Shown here piece by piece: positions 27,717 through 36,955 of a stretch of DNA of 64,000 nucleotides. The DNA lies in NCBI GenBank assembly GCA_942491575.1, contig CALOBT010000025.1, positions 124,001 through 188,000 on the forward strand, given 5' to 3'. The number at the start of each line of letters is the position of its first letter. The first letter of the stretch is position 1. A program made the position numbers and the translations under genes. The notes below the pieces were generated by a model. That model was given only the letters and a program-made list of their open reading frames with translations, had not been told where the DNA came from and did not search any database. The stretch comes from CAZHNW01 sp942491575 (GTDB lineage: Bacteria > Spirochaetota > UBA4802 > UBA5550).

Positions 27717-29492
27717 TTACCTTTCAACAATTTTCAGTGACAGCTCATCCAGCTGTTCATCTGCAACCCGGGACGGGGCATCACTCATGAGGCACTGTCC
27801 CTTCTGTGTCTTCGGAAATGCAATGACGTCACGAATACTGTCCCGCTTCAGGAGAATCATCATGATACGATCGAGGCCCAGGGCAAGTCCGCCATGTGGG
27901 GGAGCGCCGTACTCAAGAGCCTCCAGGAGAAATGAAAACTTAATTCTGGCTTCCTCCTCCGAGATTCCAAGAAGCTTGAAAATCTGGCTCTGGATTTCCG
28001 AATTGCTGATCCTGATGGAACCGCCGCCGATTTCTGATCCATTAAGGACTATATCATAGGCCTCGGCCTTGACGTTACGCGCTTCTTCCGGGGTGAGAGA
28101 ATCGAGCTTATCAAGATACTCTTTCCGGGGAGAGGTAAAGGGGTGATGGGTGGAAGTAAATCTCTTTGCATTATAATCATATTCAAGGAGAGGAAAGTCC
28201 GTTACCCATACGAAATTAAGTTTATTTTCATCAATCATTTCCAGATCGGCGGCAATTTTCTTTCTCATGTTGGCGAGGGTAAAGTTCACCACATCTTCAC
28301 GGTCAACAGAAAAGAAAAGGATAGCATCGTTGGAGAGCTCAAAACGCTCGATGATTGCAGCCTTCTCTGTTTCACTGATAAACTTGGAAATTCCGCCTTC
28401 CAGTTCACCACCACGGTACCGGAACATTGGGAAACCTTTGGCCCCGTAAATCTTTACGTGGTCGGTATAATCGTCGCTCATCTTACGGGAAATTTTGCCT
28501 TCATCTTCAACGGCAAATCCCTTGACAATGCCTCCGCCTTTGAGGGCGCTGCTGAATACTTTAAATTCAGATTCGGTAAAGATATCACTGCAGTCTTTCA
28601 GTTCAAGGCCGAAACGTGTATCCGGAGCATCGGTTCCGTATCTCGCCATTGCCTCATCGTAGGTCATTCGCGGCATGGGAAGTTCAACGTCCCGTCCCGC
28701 TATATCTTTTACTATTTTCTCAAGGAGTCCTTCCACCGATTTAATGACCATGTCTTCCGTTACGAAGGACATCTCAAGGTCAATCTGGGTAAATTCAGGC
28801 TGACGGTCATTTCTCAGGTCTTCATCACGGAAACACTTAACGATCTGAAAATACCGGTCAAAACCGGAAACCATCAGGATCTGCTTGAAAAGCTGAGGTG
28901 ACTGAGGCAGCGCGTAGAATTCACCGGTATTTATACGGCTCGGCACGAGAAAGTCTCGGGCACCTTCTGGTGTTGATTTATTAAGCATCGGTGTTTCAAT
29001 CTCAAAGAACCGGTTTTCGGAAAGATACTGCCTCGTTGTCTGCATCAGTTTATGACGCATTATCATGGAATCACGCATATCTTCACGGCGAAGGTCCATG
29101 AAGCGGTATTTCAGCCTGATTTCTTCATTTATGTTTTCCCGGCTGTCAATGGGAAATGGAGGAACCTTTGCCCTGTTCAGCACCTCTATTGAATCCGCAA
29201 CAATTTCAATGTCTCCAGAGGGAACATTAGGATTTATTGTTTCTTCAGAACGCATTCGAATCTTACCGGTTATTTTCACAACCCATTCACTTCTGGTCTG
29301 GTCTGCAAGTTTGACGTTCTCCTCATTTAATGAAGAGTCAAAAACCGCCTGTATAATACCGGAAACGTCCCGGACTTCAAGGAAAATGATACCGCCGAGG
29401 TCACGCCGTGTATCGACCCAACCGGTTACGAGTACTTCTTTTCCGTCATCTTCTCTGGTTAATTCACCACAATAACTTCTGCCTTCAAACAT
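27717..29492 (-). CDS. aspS: Aspartyl-tRNA synthetase (bacterial type)
   Basis: Class II synthetase of 591 residues, the bacterial length with the GAD insertion. OB-fold anticodon domain ('VTGWVDTRRDLGGIIFLEVRD'), motif 1 near 'FFEIETPMLNKSTPEGARDF', motif 2 'KCFRDEDLRNDRQPEFTQID', GAD domain about 310-410, and motif 3 'HGGLALGLDRIMMIL'. Charges tRNA-Asp. A remarkable 49-base hairpin lies 43 bases upstream of its start (29536-29584). Confidence 0.96.
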   Translation of the reverse strand: MFEGRSYCGELTREDDGKEVLVTGWVDTRRDLGGIIFLEVRDVSGIIQAVFDSSLNEENVKLADQTRSEWVVKITGKIRMRSEETINPNVPSGDIEIVADSIEVLNRAKVPPFPIDSRENINEEIRLKYRFMDLRREDMRDSMIMRHKLMQTTRQYLSENRFFEIETPMLNKSTPEGARDFLVPSRINTGEFYALPQSPQLFKQILMVSGFDRYFQIVKCFRDEDLRNDRQPEFTQIDLEMSFVTEDMVIKSVEGLLEKIVKDIAGRDVELPMPRMTYDEAMARYGTDAPDTRFGLELKDCSDIFTESEFKVFSSALKGGGIVKGFAVEDEGKISRKMSDDYTDHVKIYGAKGFPMFRYRGGELEGGISKFISETEKAAIIERFELSNDAILFFSVDREDVVNFTLANMRKKIAADLEMIDENKLNFVWVTDFPLLEYDYNAKRFTSTHHPFTSPRKEYLDKLDSLTPEEARNVKAEAYDIVLNGSEIGGGSIRISNSEIQSQIFKLLGISEEEARIKFSFLLEALEYGAPPHGGLALGLDRIMMILLKRDSIRDVIAFPKTQKGQCLMSDAPSRVADEQLDELSLKIVER

Positions 29493-29535
29493 GTTTCCCT
29501 CAATGAGTAATTTGATATTACTGGTTTAATATATT

Positions 29536-29584
29536 CGCTTAATAGGGTGATGACTTTTTATAAAAGGCATCACCCTATTAAGCG
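29536..29584. repeat. Long near-perfect hairpin upstream of aspS
   Basis: Arms 29536-29552 and 29568-29584 are perfect 17-base inverted repeats (CGCTTAATAGGGTGATG and its complement). Inside, CTTTT (29554-29558) pairs with AAAAG (29562-29566) around a TAT loop, with a single A/G mismatch between the two stems. It lies between divergent genes, so it is not a simple convergent terminator. It could be in the aspS leader or be a mobile-repeat remnant. Confidence 0.75.
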
Positions 29585-29702
29585 TATCTGAATCACATCG
29601 ATAAATCCTGATCATTTGTCAAGCTGAAAATCCGCCAGTAAAAGAGAGCACCAGGATGATCTCAATTGATTAAATAAAAGGACTTAATTAAGTTATCTTT
29701 AA

Positions 29703-29731
29703 TTGACACTAATCAGATTCTTATATACTTT
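29703..29731 (+). promoter_or_regulatory. Putative promoter for the CsgG-PEGA-barrel gene
   Basis: -35 TTGACA at 29703-29708, with a -10 candidate TATACT (29724-29729, 15-bp spacing) or TACTTT (29726-29731, 17-bp). Predicts a leader of about 110 bases. Confidence 0.4.
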
Positions 29732-29848
29732 AACTTTCAGACCTATAAAAGCATGTATATGAAATAAAAAAAAGACTGTATCAAACCTTCATGTGGTGAT
29801 ATAGTCACGAATGGCATAATTAATATACTGTAGTCGGGGGGAAATTAC

Positions 29849-31117
29849 ATGGGTAATCGAAAAATAATTACCACATTTGTATTCATATTTATTTTTTGCG
29901 CCGCTTCCATTGTTTCAGGAGCTCCAAAAAAACGTGTAGCGGTAATGAACTTTGCAAATTACGGTGCAGGAAACGTAGCCTTCCTTAAAAACGCACTTCC
30001 GGAATCACTTTCTTCCACGCTTTCTGCCAATAATGATATCCGCGTGGTTGAGAGGCGGCAGCTGGGAAAACTGATCAATGAAATTGCCCTGGAGCAGACG
30101 GGTCTTGTTAACACAAAGGGAGTTTCCCGTGCAGGTCGCCTCGCAAGGGCGGATGTTCTCATACTCGGGTCAATCTCCGGGACAAGAAACAATATTATCG
30201 TAACCATGAAGGCCGTAGAAGTGGCTTCGGGTAAAATCCTCGACGGAAAAGTAGTCAAGTCCACCATGGGAGATGTCTTTGACAGGGCGGGACAGGCTGC
30301 ACAGGCCATGGCGGCAGTTATCAGCGGTAAGGGGATCGGACGGCTGTCGGTTTCATCTATTCCCTCCGGGGCAACGGTTTATATCGACGGCCTGGATGTG
30401 GGAAAGACTCCCGTGGTTGAGTATAAGCTTACTAAGGGGGAGCATCGCATTAAGGTTGCCAAAGGCGGATACATTGAATATGAAAAGGATGTTGATATAA
30501 AGGCAGAGGAACGGAGACAGGTTTCTGCGCAATTGACTGTTGATACGATTGGTGATCGGTCTGAATTTAACTTCCTGGTGCTTTACTCACTCCCATTTAA
30601 TGAAGATCTTAACGGAGGCCTCTACTATGCTCTGAGTTATGGGCATACTTTTGACCGTTTTCTTGTAGCTTTCGAATTTGGTATTTCATGGTTTGGCCAT
30701 AACCAAGTAGTTGAAAGAATCCCTGATATATGGGACGAAACAATTATAAGAAATTATCTCCTTATATCAATGAATGCATCTGTCACATATTCTATAATCC
30801 CAAATTCATGGGCTATCAGCAGGTTCATTCAGCCCTATGCTGGAATAATTATAGCATACAATCCTTTGATTGAATATAGGAATGAAGAAAGAGACCGACT
30901 TGAAACGAATAATTTATTTGGCATTGGAGCAAAGGGCGGAGCAAATTTGTTCCCTTTTTCAAAATTTTCTCTTTTTGCAGAAGTACGTTACATGGCGAAC
31001 TTCCCTGCAATAAAAAGAGATTCCTTCAGTGGTGATGCTGGCAGTACAACTATTACACCAGAAAAAATTTACTGGAATAATTTATCCGTCGGCGGCGGTG
31101 TTAGAATATATTTCTAA
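29849..31117 (+). CDS. CsgG-like / PEGA / C-terminal beta-barrel secreted protein
   Basis: 422 residues with signal peptide (cleavage near SGA-PKK). Residues about 30-165 resemble the CsgG/FlgO periplasmic fold: 'KRVAVMNFANYGAGN', 'DIRVVERRQLGKLINEIALEQTGL', 'ADVLILGSISG'. Residues 170-235 form a PEGA domain: 'GRLSVSSIPSGATVYIDGLD' and 'TKGEHRIKVAKGGYIEYEKD'. Residues 245-422 alternate aromatic and polar strands and end in 'VGGGVRIYF', the terminal-Phe signal of outer-membrane barrels. I read it as an outer-membrane protein with a periplasmic CsgG-like module. It has an SD-like GGGGGGAAA before the ATG. Probably co-transcribed with the lipoprotein 17 bp downstream. Confidence 0.75.
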   Translation: MGNRKIITTFVFIFIFCAASIVSGAPKKRVAVMNFANYGAGNVAFLKNALPESLSSTLSANNDIRVVERRQLGKLINEIALEQTGLVNTKGVSRAGRLARADVLILGSISGTRNNIIVTMKAVEVASGKILDGKVVKSTMGDVFDRAGQAAQAMAAVISGKGIGRLSVSSIPSGATVYIDGLDVGKTPVVEYKLTKGEHRIKVAKGGYIEYEKDVDIKAEERRQVSAQLTVDTIGDRSEFNFLVLYSLPFNEDLNGGLYYALSYGHTFDRFLVAFEFGISWFGHNQVVERIPDIWDETIIRNYLLISMNASVTYSIIPNSWAISRFIQPYAGIIIAYNPLIEYRNEERDRLETNNLFGIGAKGGANLFPFSKFSLFAEVRYMANFPAIKRDSFSGDAGSTTITPEKIYWNNLSVGGGVRIYF

Positions 31118-31134
31118 ATAGGAGGATTATTAAC

Positions 31135-31638
31135 GTGAAGATTGTTAAATTTTATATATTACTAGTATTTACTATGTTCTTTTTATCTTGTAATAGTGAC
31201 AGTGCAGAGTTGCCTACCACTCCATTTGTGGACAATACATCAAAAATTGAAATAGCAAATCCCAGTGGCGATGCAGCATCATGTGCAATTACAGATTTCT
31301 CGAATAAATTCAAATGGGAAGAACCCTCCGATACGGACATCGTTCTTATTCTTGGAATTTTTTCCGGTGATCCTCAGAGCGGAACTACCGAATCTTCTAT
31401 TGATCTGACTACCTGTATTGCTTATGGAATATCTGGTCCAGGCGTTTCCAATGCAAATTTAGAAGAAGGTGCTGTTTCACTACAGGATCTGTATGACTAT
31501 GATGGAAACTTTACTTCAAGCAGTTTTGATATAGGCGACTTCACTAACGGCGGCACCTATTTCTGGGGCATCTGGGGATTTAAGGGTGGTAAAATAACAC
31601 ACTCCAGCCCGATATTTACTGTTACTTTGAATTATTAA
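31135..31638 (+). CDS. Lipoprotein of unknown function
   Basis: 167 residues, GTG start with GGAGG upstream. Signal peptide ends in lipobox 'FFLSC' (Cys20). The remainder is acidic and beta-rich with 'TYFWGIWGFKGGKITHSSPI' near the end, suggestive of an immunoglobulin-like or fibronectin-like fold ('FKWEEPSDTDIVLILGIF'). No family recognised. Follows the CsgG-PEGA gene closely, so it may be a surface partner of it. Confidence 0.7.
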   Translation: MKIVKFYILLVFTMFFLSCNSDSAELPTTPFVDNTSKIEIANPSGDAASCAITDFSNKFKWEEPSDTDIVLILGIFSGDPQSGTTESSIDLTTCIAYGISGPGVSNANLEEGAVSLQDLYDYDGNFTSSSFDIGDFTNGGTYFWGIWGFKGGKITHSSPIFTVTLNY

Positions 31639-31648
31639 ATAGCCCCCT

Positions 31649-31686
31649 CCCCTGAAGGCGCGAAAACGCTTTCGCGCCTTCAGGGG
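31649..31686. terminator. Strong bidirectional hairpin between convergent genes
   Basis: Perfect 17-bp stem (31649-31665 with 31670-31686) and a 4-base loop, GC-rich (CCCCTGAAGGCGCGAAA and complement). It sits between the lipoprotein stop and the stop of the convergent PP2C gene. There is no long T run on either side, so termination efficiency is uncertain. Confidence 0.7.
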
Positions 31687-31708
31687 AATATTCCGCGAAT
31701 ATCAAACA

Positions 31709-33694
31709 TCATTTCTTTTTCAACACCAGAACCGTCAGGTCATCCTTCAATTCGTCTTTACTTCCGGCGTGAGCCGTGAACCTTTCAATAATATGATTTA
31801 GAATATCTTCTGCGGTGCCACCGGGGGCTGACCTTAATGCGTCAGTAAGTCCCGAATGATCGAAGGGTTCCTCTTTTTCATTGCATCCCTCCAGGAGACA
31901 GTCTGAATACAACACAAGGGCATCTCCACTGTCGAGGCGGAAGGAGACCTGTCGATATTCCCCCTCCATCATTTTCAGCCCCAGGAAGGGCCCGCAGATG
32001 CTTTCGCCGTTTTTATCGACGATTCTGCCGGTCTTGCCGGTTTTTTCCCGGCGAAAGAGAATATCCGGGTGACCGCAGTTTACATAATCGATCCGGTCTC
32101 CCTTGAAGCGGAGCAGTACTCCGGTAATATAGTGATCAATATTCTGCATCTCCTGGACCAGTTCGTGATTTATTATTTCCATAATTCTGCTCAGGGACTC
32201 ATCGGGGTTTTTTTCAAAATTCCGGGTAATTATAGACCGTGCCATGAGTGTGATCAGTCCCGAAGAGAGGCCGTGTCCCGATACGTCGAAGAGTCCCGCG
32301 CCGCTGAGCATGTGCCGGTTCCGGTAGAAATCGAAAAAATCACCCGAGACATCCGATGCGGGATTGAACAGCAGGGCAATATCATACAGGGAACTTTCGG
32401 GAACTGACTGGGGGAGCATTTTCGTCTGTACACTTGAAGCAAGGTTCATATCCCTCTTAATCGTTGCATGTGCATCCGCAAGGTCCCGTGTTCTTTCAAC
32501 CACCCGGTCTTCAAGACTTGCATTGAGCAGAGCAAGATTGTTTTTCAGGGAATTCACCCTGTCGGCAAGACCGAGGGAAAGGAGCGCTATGCTCATGGAA
32601 CATCCTATCTGAAATCCCCAGAGGGTTATGTTGCTTGCGGAGAAAACACCGAAGCGGTGAAGGACCGTAAGTATTGCCCCGGTAAAAAGTGAAGTGAATG
32701 CAATAATATAATAGAATGACTGTCTGCTTCCCTTCAGCAATCCACGGATTGCAATCAACAGGATAAGAACTATCGGCGGCAGTAATGACGAGGCGCTGAC
32801 CATCATCATGATACGGTAGGGAACTATCCAGGAGATTACCAGGCCTATGATTCCGTAAATAGATATCGCTTTAAACAACCAGGCGCTTCCGCTGAAATAT
32901 TTTTTTATATCAAGGAAAAGGTAAGAAAATATTGTCATTGTTATCAGAACAAGAAATACTGAAAATGGTGCCACCCTGTTCAGCCAGGTTACTCCCGGCC
33001 ACAGGTATTGAAATCCATAGCCGTTGAGAACCAGTGACACAAGCATCATGGAAATAATAAAGCCGACATACCATACGTAGGTAGAATCCTTCATGGATAT
33101 TGAAAGGAAAAGATTATAAAGGCCCATTATAATAAGTATGCCGTAGAATATACCGAATACGGTTTTTTGAATATTCAACTCTTCGATAATATATTTACCG
33201 GTGATCAGGGAGACCGGAATCGTCATTGAACTTTCCGTTTCTACTTTAAGAAAGGAAGTATGAACTCCCGGCGCCCCATCAAGTTTCATAAGGAAATTAT
33301 GATGCCGAACGTCTCTTTCGTTAAATGGAAGGGTATCACCGGTCATCTGATGCAATATTCGATCTTTGATAACCTGAAAGTGATGAACCCGGTCGAGTTG
33401 GGGATATCCTATTTCGAGATACCATTCTTCAGAAGTCTTTTCAGGAACCCGGTATTGAAAACGTATCCAGATTACGGATGAAGTAAATCCGAAACTGTTT
33501 GTCGCCGCGGGGACAAATTTTTTACTCCGTAAAACATCCTCGAAGGTTAATTTCCCGCTTTTGTCTTCGAGTACATAACATTCAGGTGTATACTTGTCCC
33601 TTTCCGGATTGAGTTGTATTATTGAATCAGCTCTGAGATTTAAGGAGGGAAAAAACAGAAGTATTAATATGAAAAGCCCAGGGTAAGGTTTCAA
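31709..33694 (-). CDS. 7TMR-DISM sensor with SpoIIE-type PP2C phosphatase
   Basis: 661 residues. Signal peptide 1-22, then an extracellular 7TMR-DISM beta domain (about 30-165: 'WIRFQYRVPEKTSEEWYLEI'), seven membrane helices (about 175-380), a short coiled coil ('LALLNASLEDRVVERTRDLA'), and a PP2C/RsbU-like phosphatase domain ('ASDVSGDFFDFYR', 'GLFDVSGHGLSSGLI', 'YVNCGHPDILF', 'GDALVLYSDCLLEG', 'KDDLTVLVLKK'). Likely dephosphorylates an anti-sigma-antagonist type protein in response to an external ligand. This architecture is frequent in Leptospira-like spirochaetes. No anti-sigma partner is encoded nearby. Confidence 0.92.
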   Translation of the reverse strand: MKPYPGLFILILLFFPSLNLRADSIIQLNPERDKYTPECYVLEDKSGKLTFEDVLRSKKFVPAATNSFGFTSSVIWIRFQYRVPEKTSEEWYLEIGYPQLDRVHHFQVIKDRILHQMTGDTLPFNERDVRHHNFLMKLDGAPGVHTSFLKVETESSMTIPVSLITGKYIIEELNIQKTVFGIFYGILIIMGLYNLFLSISMKDSTYVWYVGFIISMMLVSLVLNGYGFQYLWPGVTWLNRVAPFSVFLVLITMTIFSYLFLDIKKYFSGSAWLFKAISIYGIIGLVISWIVPYRIMMMVSASSLLPPIVLILLIAIRGLLKGSRQSFYYIIAFTSLFTGAILTVLHRFGVFSASNITLWGFQIGCSMSIALLSLGLADRVNSLKNNLALLNASLEDRVVERTRDLADAHATIKRDMNLASSVQTKMLPQSVPESSLYDIALLFNPASDVSGDFFDFYRNRHMLSGAGLFDVSGHGLSSGLITLMARSIITRNFEKNPDESLSRIMEIINHELVQEMQNIDHYITGVLLRFKGDRIDYVNCGHPDILFRREKTGKTGRIVDKNGESICGPFLGLKMMEGEYRQVSFRLDSGDALVLYSDCLLEGCNEKEEPFDHSGLTDALRSAPGGTAEDILNHIIERFTAHAGSKDELKDDLTVLVLKKK

Positions 33695-33730
33695 TGAATC
33701 CTCCGTGAGACTTTATAGTTTTAACATGTT

Positions 33731-33769
33731 AAAAAAGAACACTGCAGGCCTCGGTGACCTGCAATGTTC
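33731..33769 (-). terminator. Rho-independent terminator of the acyl-CoA ligase gene
   Basis: Arms 33737-33748 and 33758-33769 pair with one mismatch (GAACA, then TGCAGG). On the minus strand the stem is followed by six T (33731-33736). It lies 9 bases past the ligase stop. Confidence 0.82.
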
Positions 33770-33777
33770 AGCTTCAG

Positions 33778-35541
33778 CTATGAAACAACGGAACTTTCCG
33801 CTACTGCTTCCTTTTCTCCGGTGTATTTGCCTTCAGCCCTGAGACGTTCAATTTCCCGTTTTTCAAGTTCGCTGAAGGCAATCTTACCTACTTTGGTTTT
33901 GGGTACTTCATCGATAAATTCTATCTCCCGGGGACAACTCCATTTTATCAGGTCTTTCCGGCAATGTTCGATGAGTTCCTTTTTCATTTCAGGCCCATCC
34001 TGCGAGGAATCTTTCAGTACGACAAAGGCCTTAACCAGTTCAACCTGCTGTTCATCCGGGACACCGATAACACAGCATTCTTCCACTGATTCATGTTTAT
34101 AGAGCTGATCTTCCACCTGCGCGGGGTAGACATTCATCCCGGAAGATTTTATCATTCTCTTTTCCCGGAGTTTGAAATAGAAGAATCCGTCTTCGTCCAT
34201 GGTTGCGATGTCCCCGGTATGGAGCCATGTCTTCCCATCATCATGAACTTTCAATACTTCAGCGGTTTCTTCCGGCTGGTCAAGATAACCCATCATTACC
34301 GCTGGTCCATGGAGACAGATTTCCCCCTCTTCACCGCAGGGGACCTCTTCAGTGGTCTCGCGCTTTACTATCTTTGCCAGCATATTCGGGAAGGGAATGC
34401 CTATACTTCCTTCACGATACTCACCTACCGGCATGGCCATGATTGCCGTAACCGCCTCGGTTAACCCGTATCCTTCAAGGAGTTTGACATCTTCCCCACC
34501 CTGTCTCTCAACAATCTCCTCGAAGCGTTCCTTGGTTGAACGCGGAAGGGTATCGGCACCGCTGAAACAGGCAAAGAGACAGCTCAAATCACTGCTTTGA
34601 AATTTAGGATTTTTGCTGAGGGCTTCATACAGTGTGGGTACACCGATTATAAAATTCGGTTTCTTCTTGATCAGTTTCGCAGCGAGATCTGCCTCAAACA
34701 TTGGCACCAGGATGGATTTACCCCCGTTGGAAAGGGCGGTATTGACACAGACACCAAGACCGAATCCGTGAAAAATCGGCAGCATCGCAAGAACGTCGGA
34801 AACTTCCGGATTCATTCCCACCCACTGGGCGCACATGAGGCCCTCGGATACGAAGTTATAGTTAGAGAGCATTATCCCCTTGGGGACTCCCGTGGTTCCG
34901 CCGCTGTAGAGAATAACCGCCAGGTCATGGGGATCGACTTCCCCACGAAGTGCCTTCGGATGATCACCCTTCATGACGTATTCCTTCCAGTTTATAACCA
35001 TGGGGTCCTTCTTCGGAATTGAAGGATTTTTTCGCCCCGCCTTCAGCCAGTAAAGTTTTGCGAGGTGTGCCGGCAGGTAATCCTGCATTCTGCAAATGAG
35101 GAGTTTCTCAAGGCCGGCACGTTGGGCCGCGGGCTTAAAGGTATCCAGCCACATATCCATTGTGAGGGCCATTTTGCTTTTACTGACATTCAGGTAAAAT
35201 TCAATTTCAGTTTCAGTAGAAAGGGGATGTATCATACTTGCAATAGCCCCAAGTTTATTGACGGCATAAAAACAGATAATTCCCGGAGGGGATGTGGGCA
35301 TGGAAATAGTAACGCGGTCTCCCTTTTTTAATCCCAGGGCGGCAAGTGCATCGGCACATTGATCGATCTGCCGTTTAAAATCAATATAGGTTACCTTGCT
35401 TCCCATGAAATCGTAGGCGACCTGATCATAAAAATCTGCAACGGCGAGTGCAACAGATTCATACATGCTCAATTCAGGTATCTTGATTTCATGGGGGACG
35501 TCTCCGTAATGTTTCAGCCAGGGCCTTTTTTCACTCATCAT
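33778..35541 (-). CDS. AMP-dependent acyl-CoA synthetase (long-chain fatty acid--CoA ligase type)
   Basis: 587-residue ANL-superfamily enzyme that forms acyl-AMP then acyl-CoA. Motifs: 'VILYSGGTTGVPKGIMLSNYN' (AMP/P-loop), 'LLEGYGLTEAVTAI' , 'WLHTGDIATMDEDGFFYFK', 'IKSSGMNVYPAQVE', and C-terminal 'EVPKTKVGKIAFSELEKRE' with the adenylation Lys. The exact acyl chain is not determined. Single-gene unit: own terminator downstream, and an inverted-repeat operator candidate upstream (35581-35605). Confidence 0.9.
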   Translation of the reverse strand: MMSEKRPWLKHYGDVPHEIKIPELSMYESVALAVADFYDQVAYDFMGSKVTYIDFKRQIDQCADALAALGLKKGDRVTISMPTSPPGIICFYAVNKLGAIASMIHPLSTETEIEFYLNVSKSKMALTMDMWLDTFKPAAQRAGLEKLLICRMQDYLPAHLAKLYWLKAGRKNPSIPKKDPMVINWKEYVMKGDHPKALRGEVDPHDLAVILYSGGTTGVPKGIMLSNYNFVSEGLMCAQWVGMNPEVSDVLAMLPIFHGFGLGVCVNTALSNGGKSILVPMFEADLAAKLIKKKPNFIIGVPTLYEALSKNPKFQSSDLSCLFACFSGADTLPRSTKERFEEIVERQGGEDVKLLEGYGLTEAVTAIMAMPVGEYREGSIGIPFPNMLAKIVKRETTEEVPCGEEGEICLHGPAVMMGYLDQPEETAEVLKVHDDGKTWLHTGDIATMDEDGFFYFKLREKRMIKSSGMNVYPAQVEDQLYKHESVEECCVIGVPDEQQVELVKAFVVLKDSSQDGPEMKKELIEHCRKDLIKWSCPREIEFIDEVPKTKVGKIAFSELEKREIERLRAEGKYTGEKEAVAESSVVS

Positions 35542-35580
35542 ATAACCTCTTTCAGTTATCCATTTTAGTAAATTGTACGG

Positions 35581-35605
35581 TATTATCGTCTATAATTCGA
35601 TAATA
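35581..35605. promoter_or_regulatory. Inverted repeat upstream of acyl-CoA ligase (operator candidate)
   Basis: TATTATCG (35581-35588) and CGATAATA (35598-35605) form a perfect 8-bp dyad with a 9-bp spacer, 40 bases before the ligase start and within the divergent region shared with the MFS gene. The size suits a dimeric TetR-like or GntR-like regulator; no such gene is in the window. Confidence 0.4.
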
Positions 35606-35750
35606 GATTGCAAGGTACCGATATGTCAACAATTTTTTCATAAAACCGTCCAGCCGGTTACACTTTTATTACTTAATTTGGACTATTTCTTGACATTAAG
35701 GGGGCTAAATCATTAGATATGGCAATTTTTCAGCATTTGAAGGAATTTTC

Positions 35751-36920
35751 ATGTCAGATACCCGCAGGCTCCTGCTTAACAAAAATCTTCATGTCATCTT
35801 CAGCGTAACCTTAATAGCCGTCATGGGAGTGGCCACTATTGCCCCGTCATTTCCGATAATTGCCGGTGACCTTGGTCTCTCCACAAAAGAGGTTGCACTG
35901 CTCATTACTTTTTTTACCTTTCCGGGAATTGTTCTCTCTCCCGTAACGGGAATGCTTGCGGACCGCCTCGGCAGGAAAAAGATACTGGCACCGTCACTTC
36001 TTCTATTTGCCGCCGCCGGTACAGCCTGTTCATTCACGGATAATTTCTCCCTGCTCCTCTTCTTCCGTTTTCTCCAGGGAACAGGCGCCTCTTCAATCGG
36101 TTCCCTTAATCAGACCATTATCGGAGACCTTTTTACAGGGAAAGACCGTATTGCAGCCATGGGATATAATGCAACGGTGCTCAGTTTCGGTACCGCCCTC
36201 TACCCTGCCCTCGGGGGCGGTATTGCCCTTCTCGGCTGGAACTATCCCTTTCTACTTTCCCTTTTTGGTATTCCCTCGGCACTGATGGTACTCTTTGTTC
36301 TGGATAGTCCTGAACCTGAGGCGGACAATCATATCAGTGAATATTTCCGGGAAGCATTAAGGCACCTTAAGTCACTCCACCTTGCGGGGCTCTTTCTGGT
36401 GAGTGCCTCTACATTTATTATTCTTTACGGTTTGATATTGACGTACTTTCCATTTTTTCTGAAAAGCAGCTTTGGCGCATCATCATTTGAGATTGGTGTT
36501 ATGATTTCCTCCGCCTCTATCGGTACCGCCCTAGGTTCATCAAATCTACGCTGGATAAATCGGAAAATTTCGCGCAAGCAGATGATCCTGGCTGCATTTT
36601 TTTTGTATCTAATTGTACTCCTCCTGACACTGTTTATTAAGACATATTTATTATTGCTCCTGCCGGCTATCCTTTATGGATTTGCCAACGGGCTCAATAT
36701 ACCGACGGTACAAACAATGATATCCGAGTATGCACCAATGGAGTACCGTGGCGCCTTCATGTCCCTGAACTCAACGGTGCTCCGTTTCGGTCAGACTGTG
36801 GGGCCAATTATCGCGGGATTGTCCTTTGCAGTCTGGGGGCTGCCCGGGGTATTCACGGGGGCAATAATTTTAATTGCCTTGACAGCACTTTTGTTGACAC
36901 TTTTCATAGAAAACGATTAA
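35751..36920 (+). CDS. Major facilitator superfamily transporter (DHA1-like)
   Basis: 389 residues with about 12 membrane helices. Motif A between helices 2 and 3 reads 'GMLADRLGRKKILAPSLLL', the proton-antiporter drug-efflux pattern. 'LQGTGASSIGSLNQTIIGDL' corresponds to the helix 4-5 region, and 'TVGPIIAGLSFAVWGLPGVF' to motif C-like repeats. Substrate unknown. A TTGACA at 35690-35695 is a promoter candidate. Followed after 35 bp by the oxidoreductase gene. Confidence 0.88.
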   Translation: MSDTRRLLLNKNLHVIFSVTLIAVMGVATIAPSFPIIAGDLGLSTKEVALLITFFTFPGIVLSPVTGMLADRLGRKKILAPSLLLFAAAGTACSFTDNFSLLLFFRFLQGTGASSIGSLNQTIIGDLFTGKDRIAAMGYNATVLSFGTALYPALGGGIALLGWNYPFLLSLFGIPSALMVLFVLDSPEPEADNHISEYFREALRHLKSLHLAGLFLVSASTFIILYGLILTYFPFFLKSSFGASSFEIGVMISSASIGTALGSSNLRWINRKISRKQMILAAFFLYLIVLLLTLFIKTYLLLLLPAILYGFANGLNIPTVQTMISEYAPMEYRGAFMSLNSTVLRFGQTVGPIIAGLSFAVWGLPGVFTGAIILIALTALLLTLFIEND

Positions 36921-36955
36921 GATATTTTAAACGCTTATAACAACAGGATCATAAA

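Larger units (their letters stand above)
29493..29848. other. Divergent intergenic region between aspS and the CsgG-PEGA gene
   Basis: 356 bp without a gene. It contains the long hairpin at 29536, a plus-strand TTGACA (29703-29708), and a 5'-leader hairpin with 9-bp arms at 29774-29782 and 29798-29806 before the start codon at 29849. Confidence 0.6.

Noticed and set aside
28143..28901. A 252-codon plus-strand frame inside aspS
   Set aside because: It is antisense to aspS, with no family match, and the aspS motifs are unambiguous.
29493..29584. T-box riboswitch in front of aspS
   Set aside because: The hairpin lacks T-box features (specifier loop, conserved AGGGTGGNACCGCG box, terminator/antiterminator pair).
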